Source of the DNA: CBDAKK01 sp965216965
GTDB taxonomy: Bacteria > Spirochaetota > Spirochaetia > WTKD01 > G963693115
NCBI GenBank assembly: GCA_965216965.1
Contig: CBDCGX010000029.1
Span: 1-24,418 of the forward strand
Reading direction: 5' to 3'
Length of the DNA: 24,418 nucleotides
The position numbers and the translations under genes were made by a program. Positions 1 through 8,299 of this stretch are shown here, piece by piece. The notes beneath the pieces are model-generated. The model was not told the DNA's origin and searched no databases. It saw nothing but the letters and a program-made list of their open reading frames with translations. The number at the start of each line of letters is the position of its first letter. Position 1 is the first letter of the stretch.

Positions 1-1
1 T

Positions 2-560
2 GAAGAAGGAGTGAAACAAAACTCTGATACAGAAACATTTGTTGCATTAAAAATGTTTATAGATAATAGAAGATGGTCTGGTGTTCCTATTTATGTGAGG
101 TCAGGAAAGGCACTTAAAAAGAAATGTACAGAACTTATTGTTTATTTTAAGAAGGAACCATTTAATATTTTTGGGAAGACACATACCAATTTGTCTAATA
201 GAATTGTATTCCGTTTTCAACCTAATACATTTTTGAAAATGAATGTATATGCAAAAACCCCAGGAAATACGACAGAGATTATAAGTACTGATATGAAATT
301 TGCTTATAAAAAGAAATTTAAAGGTGACTATAATAATGGGTATGATAGAATATTATATAATGCGCTTATAAACGATGCAACATTATTTTTATCTTATAAA
401 GAATTACTTTTACAATGGGAGTTTTATAGATGCTATCTTGTCGGTATGGAATTCTGAGTTAAATGTGCCTTTATATCTGTATAAGACACATTCTTACGGT
501 CCCCAAAGTGCTATAGATCTTCTAAAAAATGAGGGATATGAATGGAACACAAATCAGTAA
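2..560 (+). pseudogene. zwf: Glucose-6-phosphate dehydrogenase, C-terminal part, frameshifted
   Basis: This is the C-terminal region of the NADP-dependent enzyme that opens the oxidative pentose-phosphate pathway. The gene enters from the left edge already in frame. Recognisable family blocks are DTETFVALKMFIDN, the segment with GVPIYVRSGKALKKK, the N-R-I-V-F-R-F-Q-P strand and the Y-D-R-I-L-Y-N-A helix. After LLLQWE the frame is lost. Dropping one T from the four-T run at 422-425 restores the family C-terminus (FIDAILSVW ... PLYLYKTHSYGP ... GYEW), which ends at the stop at 558-560. Without that correction the protein ends early at 457. Only one lesion is visible in this part, so a sequencing indel is possible, but the pgl gene downstream is clearly decayed, which favours real inactivation. 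The end overlaps pgl by 19 nt, as expected for a former operon. Confidence 0.85.
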
Positions 561-1254
561 ATGAAGATAGCATTATAGAAAGCACGGTGCATTATATTAT
601 TTCTTATCTTGAACACAATGTGAGCTTACTAGATTCAAAGACGCAAAAATTAATATGTGCACTTTCTGGGGGGGGGAGTCCTAAAGCATTATATCCTGTA
701 CTTTCTCATAAAATGTCAGAACATATTGCTAGGCGACTTATACTCATACAAGTTGACGAAAGAGTAGTAGAAGCTACACATGAAGATAGTAATTGTAATT
801 TAATTACCAGTACAATGAAAGATTTATTATCAAAAGGTACTACATTTTTGCCTGTTCCAGTATATTTAAATGATCCACATAGCATTGCCGTAGAATATAA
901 TTCTATGTTAACAGAGCTTTTTGAAACCACAGCGAGAACTCATAAAACTATAGCGTTTTTAGGAGCAGGAATGGATGGGCATACAGCTTCAATATTTCCT
1001 AGCCAAGAAGATGATCGGGCTATGGCAAAATACTGAAGTGTTTTGTAGTGATCATGAAGTAAATGGATATTTTTCGCATTTCTCTTAGTTATAAAAGTCT
1101 TTTTTTCTTTTAGTAAAGTAATTATGTACGTACCAGGAAAAGAATAAAAAAGGATATTGTAGAGAAAATATGTAATCCTCAAAATTCTTCCCAGTATCCT
1201 GCTGCAAAAGTACTTCATGTGCACACAAATAGCTTGCTTATATCAAGTAAATAG
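542..1254 (+). pseudogene. pgl: 6-phosphogluconolactonase remnant, multiply frameshifted
   Basis: The gene would hydrolyse 6-phosphogluconolactone, the product of Zwf. The first 160 or so codons are open and show the family signatures ALSGGGSPKALYPVL near residue 42, the VDERVV block, and the loop FLGAGMDGHTASIFP. The frame then breaks at about 1015-1020. Remaining family pieces lie in changing frames: LWQNTEVF, RISLSYKSLF (the usual R-I-T-L-T strand), MYVPGKE, then KKDIVEKI and YPAAKVLHVH, ending at the stop at 1252-1254. At least four frame changes are needed to stitch them together, too many for a single base-calling error. A G9 tract at 668-676 lies inside the substrate-loop codons and is currently in frame. 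It overlaps the end of zwf, so both genes of the pathway entry are lost together. Confidence 0.85.
668..676 (+). repeat. G9 homopolymer within pgl
   Basis: Nine consecutive G encode three glycines of the LSGGGSP motif. Such a run is unexpected in AT-rich sequence and is a candidate slippage site. In this copy it is in frame. The downstream frameshifts mean its length may no longer matter. Confidence 0.8.
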
Positions 1255-1313
1255 TATAAGGGTTTTTTTTTTTTACCTTTACTTAAAAAGTACAAGTTAA
1301 TTTTTAAGTTTGT

Positions 1314-2655
1314 CTATTGCTTATGATAAGTATATAAGCATAGGATTATGATAGAGAACATGCAGAATGATAGTTTTTCGATGGCATGTAAAATATTGCA
1401 TTTTATAGCAGAAAGCGGGTCAAATGGCCCATTTGTTTCTTGATAATAAGGCATGTATTGTGAAATAAGTGGAAATGGAAACTTTTGTATTTTTGAGAGT
1501 ACTGATGAGCTGTTCTGTTGTTTTTTGTATTTTTGTATCTGTCCAGTAGTAGCGAATTCTATCACTTAAGCTAAAACAAATAGCAAAATTTATTTCTTTT
1601 TGAGAACCTGTGTAGTATTTTTTCCAGTGTATAGGATTGTTTCGTATGTATTTTGTAATTGTTTCTATAAAATGAGAGTTTGTTTTTTATTATTCCATGT
1701 TTATAGAGTGTGTCTTCAATGTGAGAAAGTGCAAATAATGCCTCACGCATTGCAAAAGTAAGCTGTGGACCAACTTTTAATATGGCAAAGTGATCTGAGA
1801 TTAATTCTTTTAGAGATTGAATATCTTGATAATCTGTAGAATGAGCCTCATAAATTATAGAGCTATTTAATTGAGATTCAATATGTTTTTTTAAATGTTG
1901 TGCCTTAACTTTATTATATTTTATAATTGTTTTGTTTCCAAATTCCACACCGGGCTGTACGACTATTGCAACTACCTTTTTGCCATGCATTTTTGGAGAT
2001 TCTTTTTAAAAAAAACATTTTTTTGTTCTTTCTATCATTGTTTTTTATATCAGATGTTCTAGTAATATGTAATTTTTTCATATTCTTGTATTCCTCCTGG
2101 AGGAGGCACTTCTGTACCAATTACATATACACAACGATTATTTTTCTCGACATTCATTGAATCGAGAGTTTTTTTCTGCTACCTCACAAAGTTGAGCAAT
2201 TCTTTCGGATATTATTTCGTTGTTTAAAGGTGTGATATCATCTATACAACTCATACTTGCATCAAGATGTATTTTTTTGTAACCTGCTTTTACATAGTCA
2301 TGAACCATTTGTTTTGCTTCTTTCATTGCTTTTTCAGATGGTAAATGAGTCCATGGATTAGGCCCAAGGTGATCTCCTCCTAATAGAAGATTGTTTTCTT
2401 GTAGATTATATGTTTTTGCAATGTTTAAAACTCTTTTATAAAATGCATTAGGTTTTGTATTTGTATATCCTCCTCTGTGATTTACTTGATTACAAGTGCT
2501 TTCAATGAGAAGAAGTGAGTTATGTATTTTTGCATGATTACATGCCACTTGCAATACCCATGGGTGAGAAGTACATATAGAAGATATGCCAATCCCCCCC
2601 TTTTTTTGTTTGTTCTTAATAAAGAAATGAATTTTTTTATAGAAGTATTATTCAT
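1314..2655 (-). pseudogene. GatZ/KbaZ/AgaZ family protein (tagatose-6-phosphate branch), heavily frameshifted
   Basis: Family members were named as subunits of tagatose-1,6-bisphosphate aldolase, and some have been proposed to be tagatose-6-phosphate kinases. The best start is the ATG at 2655-2653 (MNNTSIKKFISLLRTNKK). Family blocks follow in changing frames: GIGISSICTSHPWVL, STCNQVNHRGGYT, LLLGGDHLGPNPW, KKIHLDASMSCIDD, YVIGTEVPPPGG, VVAIVVQPGVEFG, EAHSTDYQ, AILKVGPQLTFAMREALFAL, NPIHWKKYYTGS, SLSDRIRYYW and a final SQYMP. Frame changes map to the C7T7 run 2594-2607, T5 2141-2145, T6 2073-2078, T5 1977-1981, A4 1669-1672 and near T6 1521-1526. Nearly the whole length is preserved, so decay is recent and by indels. 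It diverges from the amino-sugar operon, in which it would supply the step after AgaS. The exact 3' end is uncertain. Confidence 0.88.
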
Positions 2656-2711
2656 ACAACATATTATATATAATTATATATTAATATATTTTTTATTTTG
2701 ATATAAATGAC

Positions 2712-2740
2712 TTGACAAATAGTTGTTGATATGTCATAAT
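2712..2740 (+). promoter_or_regulatory. Sigma-70-type promoter of the amino-sugar operon
   Basis: A perfect -35 TTGACA (2712-2717) is separated by 17 nt from CATAAT (2735-2740), and the TG at 2732-2733 makes it an extended -10. It is the best housekeeping promoter in the window and points into the transporter operon. A loose dyad (TGACA at 2713 and TGTCA at 2732) spans it. Confidence 0.7.
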
Positions 2741-2743
2741 GTT

Positions 2744-2754
2744 GTTATTATAAC
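2744..2754 (+). promoter_or_regulatory. Candidate operator palindrome over the predicted transcription start
   Basis: GTTATTATAAC is a perfect palindrome around its central T, beginning 4 nt after the -10. A repressor bound here would block initiation. The operon ends with a GntR/HutC-type regulator, whose family typically binds short GT..AC palindromes, so autoregulation is a reasonable inference. AT-rich palindromes also arise by chance, and no second copy was noticed. Confidence 0.35.
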
Positions 2755-2778
2755 TTTTGTTTTTTTGAGGAGGTCAGA

Positions 2779-4027
2779 ATGAAAAAGATTTTAATTTTAG
2801 TTTTATTAATAGGTGTTTTTTTTTAGTTGTACTAAAAAAAATGAGCAGAAAGAAATTGTTATGTGGGCACACGAAGAAGCTACTTTTAATAATGGGTTTA
2901 ATAAGGTTATTGAACGATATGCAGAAGAAAGGGGAGTAAAGATCACATTACTTACTTTTCCCTATGATGCATATGTACAGAAAGTTAAAACAGCACTTGC
3001 ATCTAACAAGACACCAGATATTATGGAAGTATTTGGAGTATGGATGCTGGAGTATAAGAACACAGATACAGTAATGCCATTGTCTGAAAAATTAGCTACA
3101 TATATAAATGAAAATTATTTTACCCCTACTCAAGGAGCATATCAAAGTGGAAATAATATATATGGGCTTCCTTTTGAATATAACATTGAAGGATCAGTTA
3201 TGCTTACTAATCCTCGTTTATTTTCAAAAGCTAATGTAAAATATCCCCCTAATACATGGGAGGAATTTATCTTAGCAGCTAAGGCGTTAACAATACATGA
3301 TAAAGATACTATAACTCAAATTGGATTCGATTTTACTTCGTATGATAGTGTTGCAAATATATTTTTACAACTTATTCTTCAACAAGATGGAACTTATATA
3401 GATACGATTACCAATAAGGTTGATTTTTCAGGAAAAGAAGCAATACGTGCAATGAATATAATGAAAGATTTAGTAGTTAAAGATAAGGTTGTAAATTTGT
3501 CTCTATTGGGCACACCAGAAGAACCTCAAGATTTGCTTTTTAAAGGTGTATCTGCTATGGCACAAAGAGGACCTTGGGCAATTGCATACGGAGAAGAAAC
3601 GTATGGGTTACAATACATAAAAGATTTTGAATTTGAAATAATGCCTTCACTATCTAAAAATATACCGCCATATTTTGCTTCGGAATCTGGATGGGGGCTT
3701 GTAATTCCTACTTCATCTTCTCAGTCTGAAATTGCAAGTGATTTTTTATTGTTTTTTAGTAAAGAAGAAAATATGGCAATTTTTAATACAATAAGCAAAA
3801 CAATTCCTGCAAACAAAAGAATTATTGAAGATACAGAGTTTCTCAATAATAATTCTGTTGTGAAAAAACTAAAGAGTTTTTTGCAGTATGGATCTTATAT
3901 AGGAGATATCAACACCGATTTTCTTAAAGAAGAATTTCTTAATACATTCCCTGAAATTGTAAATGAAGATATTACAGTAGAAAAGGGGTTAGCTCGTATT
4001 GAAAAAAGAATTAACGATTTTCAATAA
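2779..4027 (+). CDS. Sugar ABC transporter substrate-binding lipoprotein (apparent frameshift in signal peptide)
   Basis: This is a family 1 extracellular solute-binding protein (MalE/UgpB type) that captures a sugar or oligosaccharide for the two permeases that follow. The mature part shows the expected opening strand KEIVMWAHEEATF, a ferredoxin-like turn with DAYVQKVKTALASNKTPDI, and RGPWAIAYGEE. A strong ribosome binding site (GAGGAGG, 2767-2773) precedes ATG 2779, which begins MKKILILVLLIGV, a signal peptide. The frame to the mature protein then requires a T9 run (2816-2824) to be read as T8, giving VFFSC with the lipid-modified cysteine. Without that, the only in-frame start is the GTG at 2813, which would leave no signal peptide (MFFFSC). 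The indel may be an assembly error, phase variation or a site of RNA-polymerase slippage. The body is intact to the stop at 4025-4027. Confidence 0.85.
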
Positions 4028-4040
4028 TTATTAAAATGTT

Positions 4041-4913
4041 ATGGATAATAACAAAAGATTTATAATATTTTTTTTGTCTCCCATACTAATATTATTTTCA
4101 ATATTTTATTTGTTTCCTACAATATGGGGTATTGCATTATCATTTTATAGGAATGATACTTTGAGGGGGCAATTATCATTTGTAGGGTTTGGAAATTACA
4201 TACGGTTGTTACAAGATAGAGTTTTTATTAAGGTCTTTGGAAATACAATTTTCTTTATTGTTGTATCTGTGAGTGTGAATATTATAATATCATTATTTAT
4301 TGCTATAGGTCTTAATTCTATAAAAATGACATCTCTAAGAAATATTTTACGGACGGCATATTTTTTGCCTGCAATAGCTCCTCTTGCGGCATCTTCAATA
4401 ATATGGTCAACAATATTTAATGAGAGAACGGGACTGTTAAAATTAATTACAGATTTTTTTGAGATAAAGACTATTCATTGGTTATCGGACACATCAATAG
4501 TTATGTATTCTATTATTATCTTAACACTTTGGGCAGATATAGGATTTAATATTGTTATTTTAATGGCTGCATTAGACGGAATTTCTATTACATATTATGA
4601 GGCAGCCTATATAGATGGTGCGAGTAGAATAAGAGTAATTTGGAATATAACAATACCCCTGTTAAGTAGAATAATTTTTTTTACAATTGTTATGACTATA
4701 ATATCTTATTCCCAAGCATTTGCTCAATTTGATATTTTAACGCATGGAGGTCCCCAGAATGCGAGTAATGTATTAACTTTGTATATGTATCAAATGGGAT
4801 TTAAATTTTCTAAATTAGGTTATTCTTCTGCTATAGCAACGGTGCTGTTTTTATTAGTTCTCATTGTTACTATAATTCAAATAAGAATTTCTAAGAGGGA
4901 TTGGGAGTATTAA
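4041..4913 (+). CDS. Sugar ABC transporter permease, MalF/UgpA type
   Basis: This is the first of two inner-membrane permease subunits, 290 residues with about six hydrophobic helices (for example the N-terminal IIFFLSPILILFSIFYLF). Near residue 190 it has the cytoplasmic EAA loop YYEAAYIDGASRIRVIWNI followed by IPLL, the contact site for the ATPase subunit. The C-terminus is short and basic, as is usual. It begins 13 nt after the binding-protein stop and its TAA is immediately followed by the ATG of the next permease, so the pair is translationally linked. No ATP-binding subunit is encoded anywhere in the window, so a shared MsmK/UgpC-like ATPase encoded elsewhere is expected. Confidence 0.92.
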   Translation: MDNNKRFIIFFLSPILILFSIFYLFPTIWGIALSFYRNDTLRGQLSFVGFGNYIRLLQDRVFIKVFGNTIFFIVVSVSVNIIISLFIAIGLNSIKMTSLRNILRTAYFLPAIAPLAASSIIWSTIFNERTGLLKLITDFFEIKTIHWLSDTSIVMYSIIILTLWADIGFNIVILMAALDGISITYYEAAYIDGASRIRVIWNITIPLLSRIIFFTIVMTIISYSQAFAQFDILTHGGPQNASNVLTLYMYQMGFKFSKLGYSSAIATVLFLLVLIVTIIQIRISKRDWEY

Positions 4914-5738
4914 ATGTATAAACGACATGATATATTGCATATACTATTTATTTCTATTTTAATATTTGGGGCATTATTAATGCTCTTCCCATATATATGG
5001 ATGCTTATTACTTCGCTTAAAAGTAATGCTGAAATTTTAAGTAATAAATTTCATTTTTTCCCGCAAAACATAACTTTTGCTGGATATAAAAAAGTACTTA
5101 CAGAAGCTCCATTTTTTTGGTGGTTTTTAAATAGTCTTATTGTTGCACTTGTTGTGTCAGGGTTTGTATTATTTACAAGTAGTATTGCAGGATATATTTT
5201 TGCAAAGATGGATTTTAAAGGGAAAAATATATTTTTCTTAATAATATTATCTACTTTAATGCTTCCTCCACAAGTTATGCTTGTTCCTCGATTTTTTATT
5301 ATTATTAATTTGCAACTTAAAAATAATTTATTAGCACTTATTTTGCCTGCCATTGTTACTGGTTTTGGTATTTATTTATGTAGACAGTTTATAAGCAATC
5401 TTCCTACTTCTGTTTTAGAAGCAGCAAAAATTGATGGGGCAGGGAATTTTCTTATTTTTCGAAAAATAATTTTACCTCAAATTATGCCAGGATTATCTGC
5501 TCTTTTTATATTTACTTTCATGGCATCATGGAATGATTATTTATCTCCTCTTATATACATGGATTCGCCCAGAAAAATGACTCTTCCGCTTGCCCTTGTT
5601 TTCTTTAATGGAAAAAATGTAATTAATTATAATGTAGTAATGTCAGTAGCTGTATTAATAATGTTGCCAGTTATAATAGTGTTTTTGATTTTCCAAAGAA
5701 ATTTTATAAAAGGGATGTCTATGTCTGGACTTAAATAA
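4914..5738 (+). CDS. Sugar ABC transporter permease, MalG/UgpE type
   Basis: This is the second permease subunit, 274 residues, with the family N-terminus (LMLFPYIWMLITSLKSNAEI), about six membrane helices and the EAA loop VLEAAKIDGAGNFLIFRKI followed by ILPQIMPGLS near residues 165-190. The motif WNDYLSPLIYM near residue 205 is typical of this half-transporter. Its ATG abuts the stop of the preceding permease. With the binding protein it makes an importer of the carbohydrate uptake-1 (CUT1) type, which usually handles di- and oligosaccharides. This fits a glycosidase as the next gene, 13 nt downstream. The substrate cannot be read from the sequence. Confidence 0.92.
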   Translation: MYKRHDILHILFISILIFGALLMLFPYIWMLITSLKSNAEILSNKFHFFPQNITFAGYKKVLTEAPFFWWFLNSLIVALVVSGFVLFTSSIAGYIFAKMDFKGKNIFFLIILSTLMLPPQVMLVPRFFIIINLQLKNNLLALILPAIVTGFGIYLCRQFISNLPTSVLEAAKIDGAGNFLIFRKIILPQIMPGLSALFIFTFMASWNDYLSPLIYMDSPRKMTLPLALVFFNGKNVINYNVVMSVAVLIMLPVIIVFLIFQRNFIKGMSMSGLK

Positions 5739-5751
5739 TAGGAGATATGTA

Positions 5752-7050
5752 ATGATGAAAATAACAATTTTAGGTGCGGGAAGTACATTTACCCGTGAAA
5801 TAACTTTTGATATTCTTGATATTCCCAATGTATCGGGAGAAATATGTTTGGTGGATGTTGATGAGAGGAGACTTAATATAGCAAAGCAACTAGTAGAAAA
5901 ACTTATTTCAATAAAAAAACAAGATAATAAATGGAAAGTAAGTGCTTGTTTAGATAGAATAAAAGCACTTCCATCAAGTGATTTCATAGTAAATCAAATA
6001 GAAGTAGCAGGATTAGAAACAGTTCAATATGAATATAATATTCCTATGAAATATGGTGTTGATCAATGTATTGGAGATACGCTTGGTCCAGGAGGACTCT
6101 TCAAAACATTGAGAACTCTTCCAACATGGCTTTCTATTATAGATGATATTGAAAAATATTGTCCTAATACACTTATTCTAAATTATACTAATCCTATGTC
6201 TGTAGTTACATTAGCTACTGCAAAATACACAAATATTCCAATAGTGGGATTATGTCATTCTATTAAAAATACTTCACAGCAACTAGCAAAATATATGAAT
6301 ATACCGTTTGAAGAATTGATGTTTGAAGCATGTGGAATTAATCATATGTCATGGTTTACTAAATTAGAACATAAAGGGATAGATATATATCCTCAGTTGC
6401 ATAAAGCTATAGAGAATAATATTTTATTAATAGAAAAAGATCCTGTACGATTTAATACTATGAAACATTTAGGATATTTTGTTTCTGAATCAAGTGGGCA
6501 TTTTTCAGAATATATCCCCTATTATAGAAAGAGAAAAGATCTAATACAAAAACATTGTGTTGCGGGCTATAATGGAGAAAGTGGATTTTATGCAAATGGA
6601 TGGCCCATATGGAGAGAAGAGAATGATAAAGAAATATTAGACTTTATACATTCTAATAAATGCACTATCCAATCAGAGGGAGAATATGCTCCAATTATTA
6701 TAGATGGAATAGTAAATAATACGCTCAAAATTATTTATGGAAATGCAATTAATAAAGGACTTGTTCACAATTTGTTATATGATGGAGTTGTTGAAGTTGC
6801 ATGTTTAGTAGATGGAAATGGTGTTCATCCAACACGATATAATAATTTGCCAGAACATCTTGCAGCATTGTGTCGTACAAATATGTCATTCTTTGCACTT
6901 GTTGTCGATTCGGTATTACAGAAAAACAAAGAGATGGCATTTTATGCACTTAGTATGGATCCACTTACTTCGGCTGTTTGTTCATTAGATGAAATTCGGT
7001 CTTTATTTAATGAACTATATGAGATAGAAAAACCATTATTACCATTTTAA
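5752..7050 (+). CDS. Glycoside hydrolase family 4, alpha-galactosidase-like
   Basis: GH4 enzymes cleave glycosides by an NAD- and metal-dependent redox-elimination mechanism in the cytoplasm. This 432-residue protein has the N-terminal dinucleotide fold ILGAGSTFTREI, the block GDTLGPGGLFKTLRTLP, the strand NYTNPMSVVT, the metal-binding cysteine motif GLCHSI, the metal-binding histidine in CGINHMSWF, and the later YIPYYRKR. In this family a C-H-S motif is associated with MelA-type alpha-galactosidases, whereas C-N-V/I-P marks 6-phospho-glucosidases, so unphosphorylated alpha-galactosides are the best guess. In this operon it could release a terminal sugar from an imported GalNAc-containing oligosaccharide. 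A ribosome binding site (GGAG, 5741-5744) lies 7 nt before the ATG; the tandem ATG at 5755 is an alternative start. Confidence 0.88.
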   Translation: MMKITILGAGSTFTREITFDILDIPNVSGEICLVDVDERRLNIAKQLVEKLISIKKQDNKWKVSACLDRIKALPSSDFIVNQIEVAGLETVQYEYNIPMKYGVDQCIGDTLGPGGLFKTLRTLPTWLSIIDDIEKYCPNTLILNYTNPMSVVTLATAKYTNIPIVGLCHSIKNTSQQLAKYMNIPFEELMFEACGINHMSWFTKLEHKGIDIYPQLHKAIENNILLIEKDPVRFNTMKHLGYFVSESSGHFSEYIPYYRKRKDLIQKHCVAGYNGESGFYANGWPIWREENDKEILDFIHSNKCTIQSEGEYAPIIIDGIVNNTLKIIYGNAINKGLVHNLLYDGVVEVACLVDGNGVHPTRYNNLPEHLAALCRTNMSFFALVVDSVLQKNKEMAFYALSMDPLTSAVCSLDEIRSLFNELYEIEKPLLPF

Positions 7051-7051
7051 A

Positions 7052-7069
7052 ATAGAGTAAAAGCTCTAT
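7052..7069 (+). other. Small hairpin between GH4 and agaS
   Basis: ATAGAG (7052-7057) and CTCTAT (7064-7069) can pair around a 6-nt loop within the short intergenic gap. No U-tract follows, so this is not a convincing terminator. It could be an RNA-processing or stability element, or chance. Confidence 0.25.
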
Positions 7070-7092
7070 GAATTATAACTAAAGTAGGAAAT

Positions 7093-8244
7093 ATGATGAA
7101 ACAAAAATATAAAAACATACTTACAGATTCTCACACGTATCGCGAGATAACGCAGCAAACACAATTGTGGAAAGAAACATTAGATTATGTGTTGCAATGT
7201 GAAAAAGCAATAGATGACTTTTTGTGCTTTTCATTGAAAAAAAACAAGGCTGTTGTTGTGGTGTTTACGGGAGCGGGAACATCTCAATTTATTGGAGATA
7301 TTGCGTGTGAATACTTTTCTAACCAAAAAAAGAAAAAACTATATGGTGTAAATGTATATTTTGAAAGCAAGGCAACAACAAACATAATAACATCTCCTCC
7401 TCAGTATTCTATGCCTGTTGTATTGGTTTCATTCTCTCGTTCTGGAAGTAGTCCTGAAAGCCTTTCTGCGATAAGAAAAGTAATGAAAGAAAACAAACAG
7501 GTCTACAATCTTATAATTACATGTAATCCATCTGGAAAAGTGTCAAAAGAACTAGAAAAAGAGAAAAATATATTAATATTAAAATTTCCAAAAGCAAATG
7601 ATGTAGGATTTGCAATGACTTCTAGTTTTAGTTGTATGTTATTAATTTCTTATTTTATTTTTCTCTTTACTAAGAAGAAGAGAAGAGAGTTATATAAGCA
7701 AATGGAAGATGTAATTACAGTGAGCAATACTGTTATTCAAAGCAAGGAGTTACAGTCGGTTTCTCAGAAACAATTTGAAAGAATAATATATCTGGGATCT
7801 GGGATCTTAGGAGAATTATGTAAAGAATCAGCACTTAAATTATTGGAACTTACAGCAGGAAAGATACCAGTTTCTTGTAACACTCCATTAGGATTTAGAC
7901 ATGGTCCAAAATCATTCATAAATTCTAAAACGCTCATAGTGGTTTTTGTGTCATCAGATAAATATATTCAAAAATATGATAGAGATATTATAAAGGAAAT
8001 ACTTTCAGATCGTATTGGAGAAGTTTTTGTTGTTATTCCAAAGAATAAAGATAAGAGAAAATTAAATTCTTTTATACAGTTTTCTCATGATTTTCCCGAT
8101 TACCTTGCGGTATTTCCATGTGTTTTATTTTCTCAGATTTTAGCAGTGCGGAAATCATGCTTATTAAAAATCACCCCCGATAATCCTTTTCCAAATGGTA
8201 TAGTAAATCGTGTTGTACAAGGTGTTACCATTTATGAAAAGTAA
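7093..8244 (+). CDS. agaS: AgaS: galactosamine-6-phosphate deaminase/isomerase (SIS family)
   Basis: AgaS converts galactosamine-6-phosphate to tagatose-6-phosphate plus ammonia. The protein has 383 residues, close to enterobacterial AgaS, and two sugar-isomerase (SIS) domains. The N-terminal one shows TGAGTSQFIGD, LVSFSRSGSSPES and ITCNPSGKVS, then the AgaS-specific GFAMTSSFS. The C-terminal one shows IYLGSGILGELCKESALKLL, ELTAGKIPV, PLGFRHGPKS and the closing TPDNPFPNGIVNRVVQGVTIY. These segments distinguish AgaS from GlmS and NagB. It sits between the GH4 glycosidase and the amino-sugar kinase, which fits GalNAc catabolism. The weak AGGA site is closer than ideal to the ATG at 7093, so the second ATG at 7096 may be used. 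Confidence 0.92.
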   Translation: MMKQKYKNILTDSHTYREITQQTQLWKETLDYVLQCEKAIDDFLCFSLKKNKAVVVVFTGAGTSQFIGDIACEYFSNQKKKKLYGVNVYFESKATTNIITSPPQYSMPVVLVSFSRSGSSPESLSAIRKVMKENKQVYNLIITCNPSGKVSKELEKEKNILILKFPKANDVGFAMTSSFSCMLLISYFIFLFTKKKRRELYKQMEDVITVSNTVIQSKELQSVSQKQFERIIYLGSGILGELCKESALKLLELTAGKIPVSCNTPLGFRHGPKSFINSKTLIVVFVSSDKYIQKYDRDIIKEILSDRIGEVFVVIPKNKDKRKLNSFIQFSHDFPDYLAVFPCVLFSQILAVRKSCLLKITPDNPFPNGIVNRVVQGVTIYEK

Positions 8245-8299
8245 TAAAATTAAATCAAATTATATTTCCACACTTCTATAGTTATATGGAGGAGATGTC

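Noticed and set aside
1263..1274. T12 run as a rho-independent terminator between the pgl and gatZ remnants
   Set aside because: No stable GC stem precedes it on either strand. It is only a long homopolymer in decayed sequence.
5655..5987. 110-codon minus-strand reading frame over the permease-GH4 junction
   Set aside because: It is antisense to two well-supported genes and has no family features.
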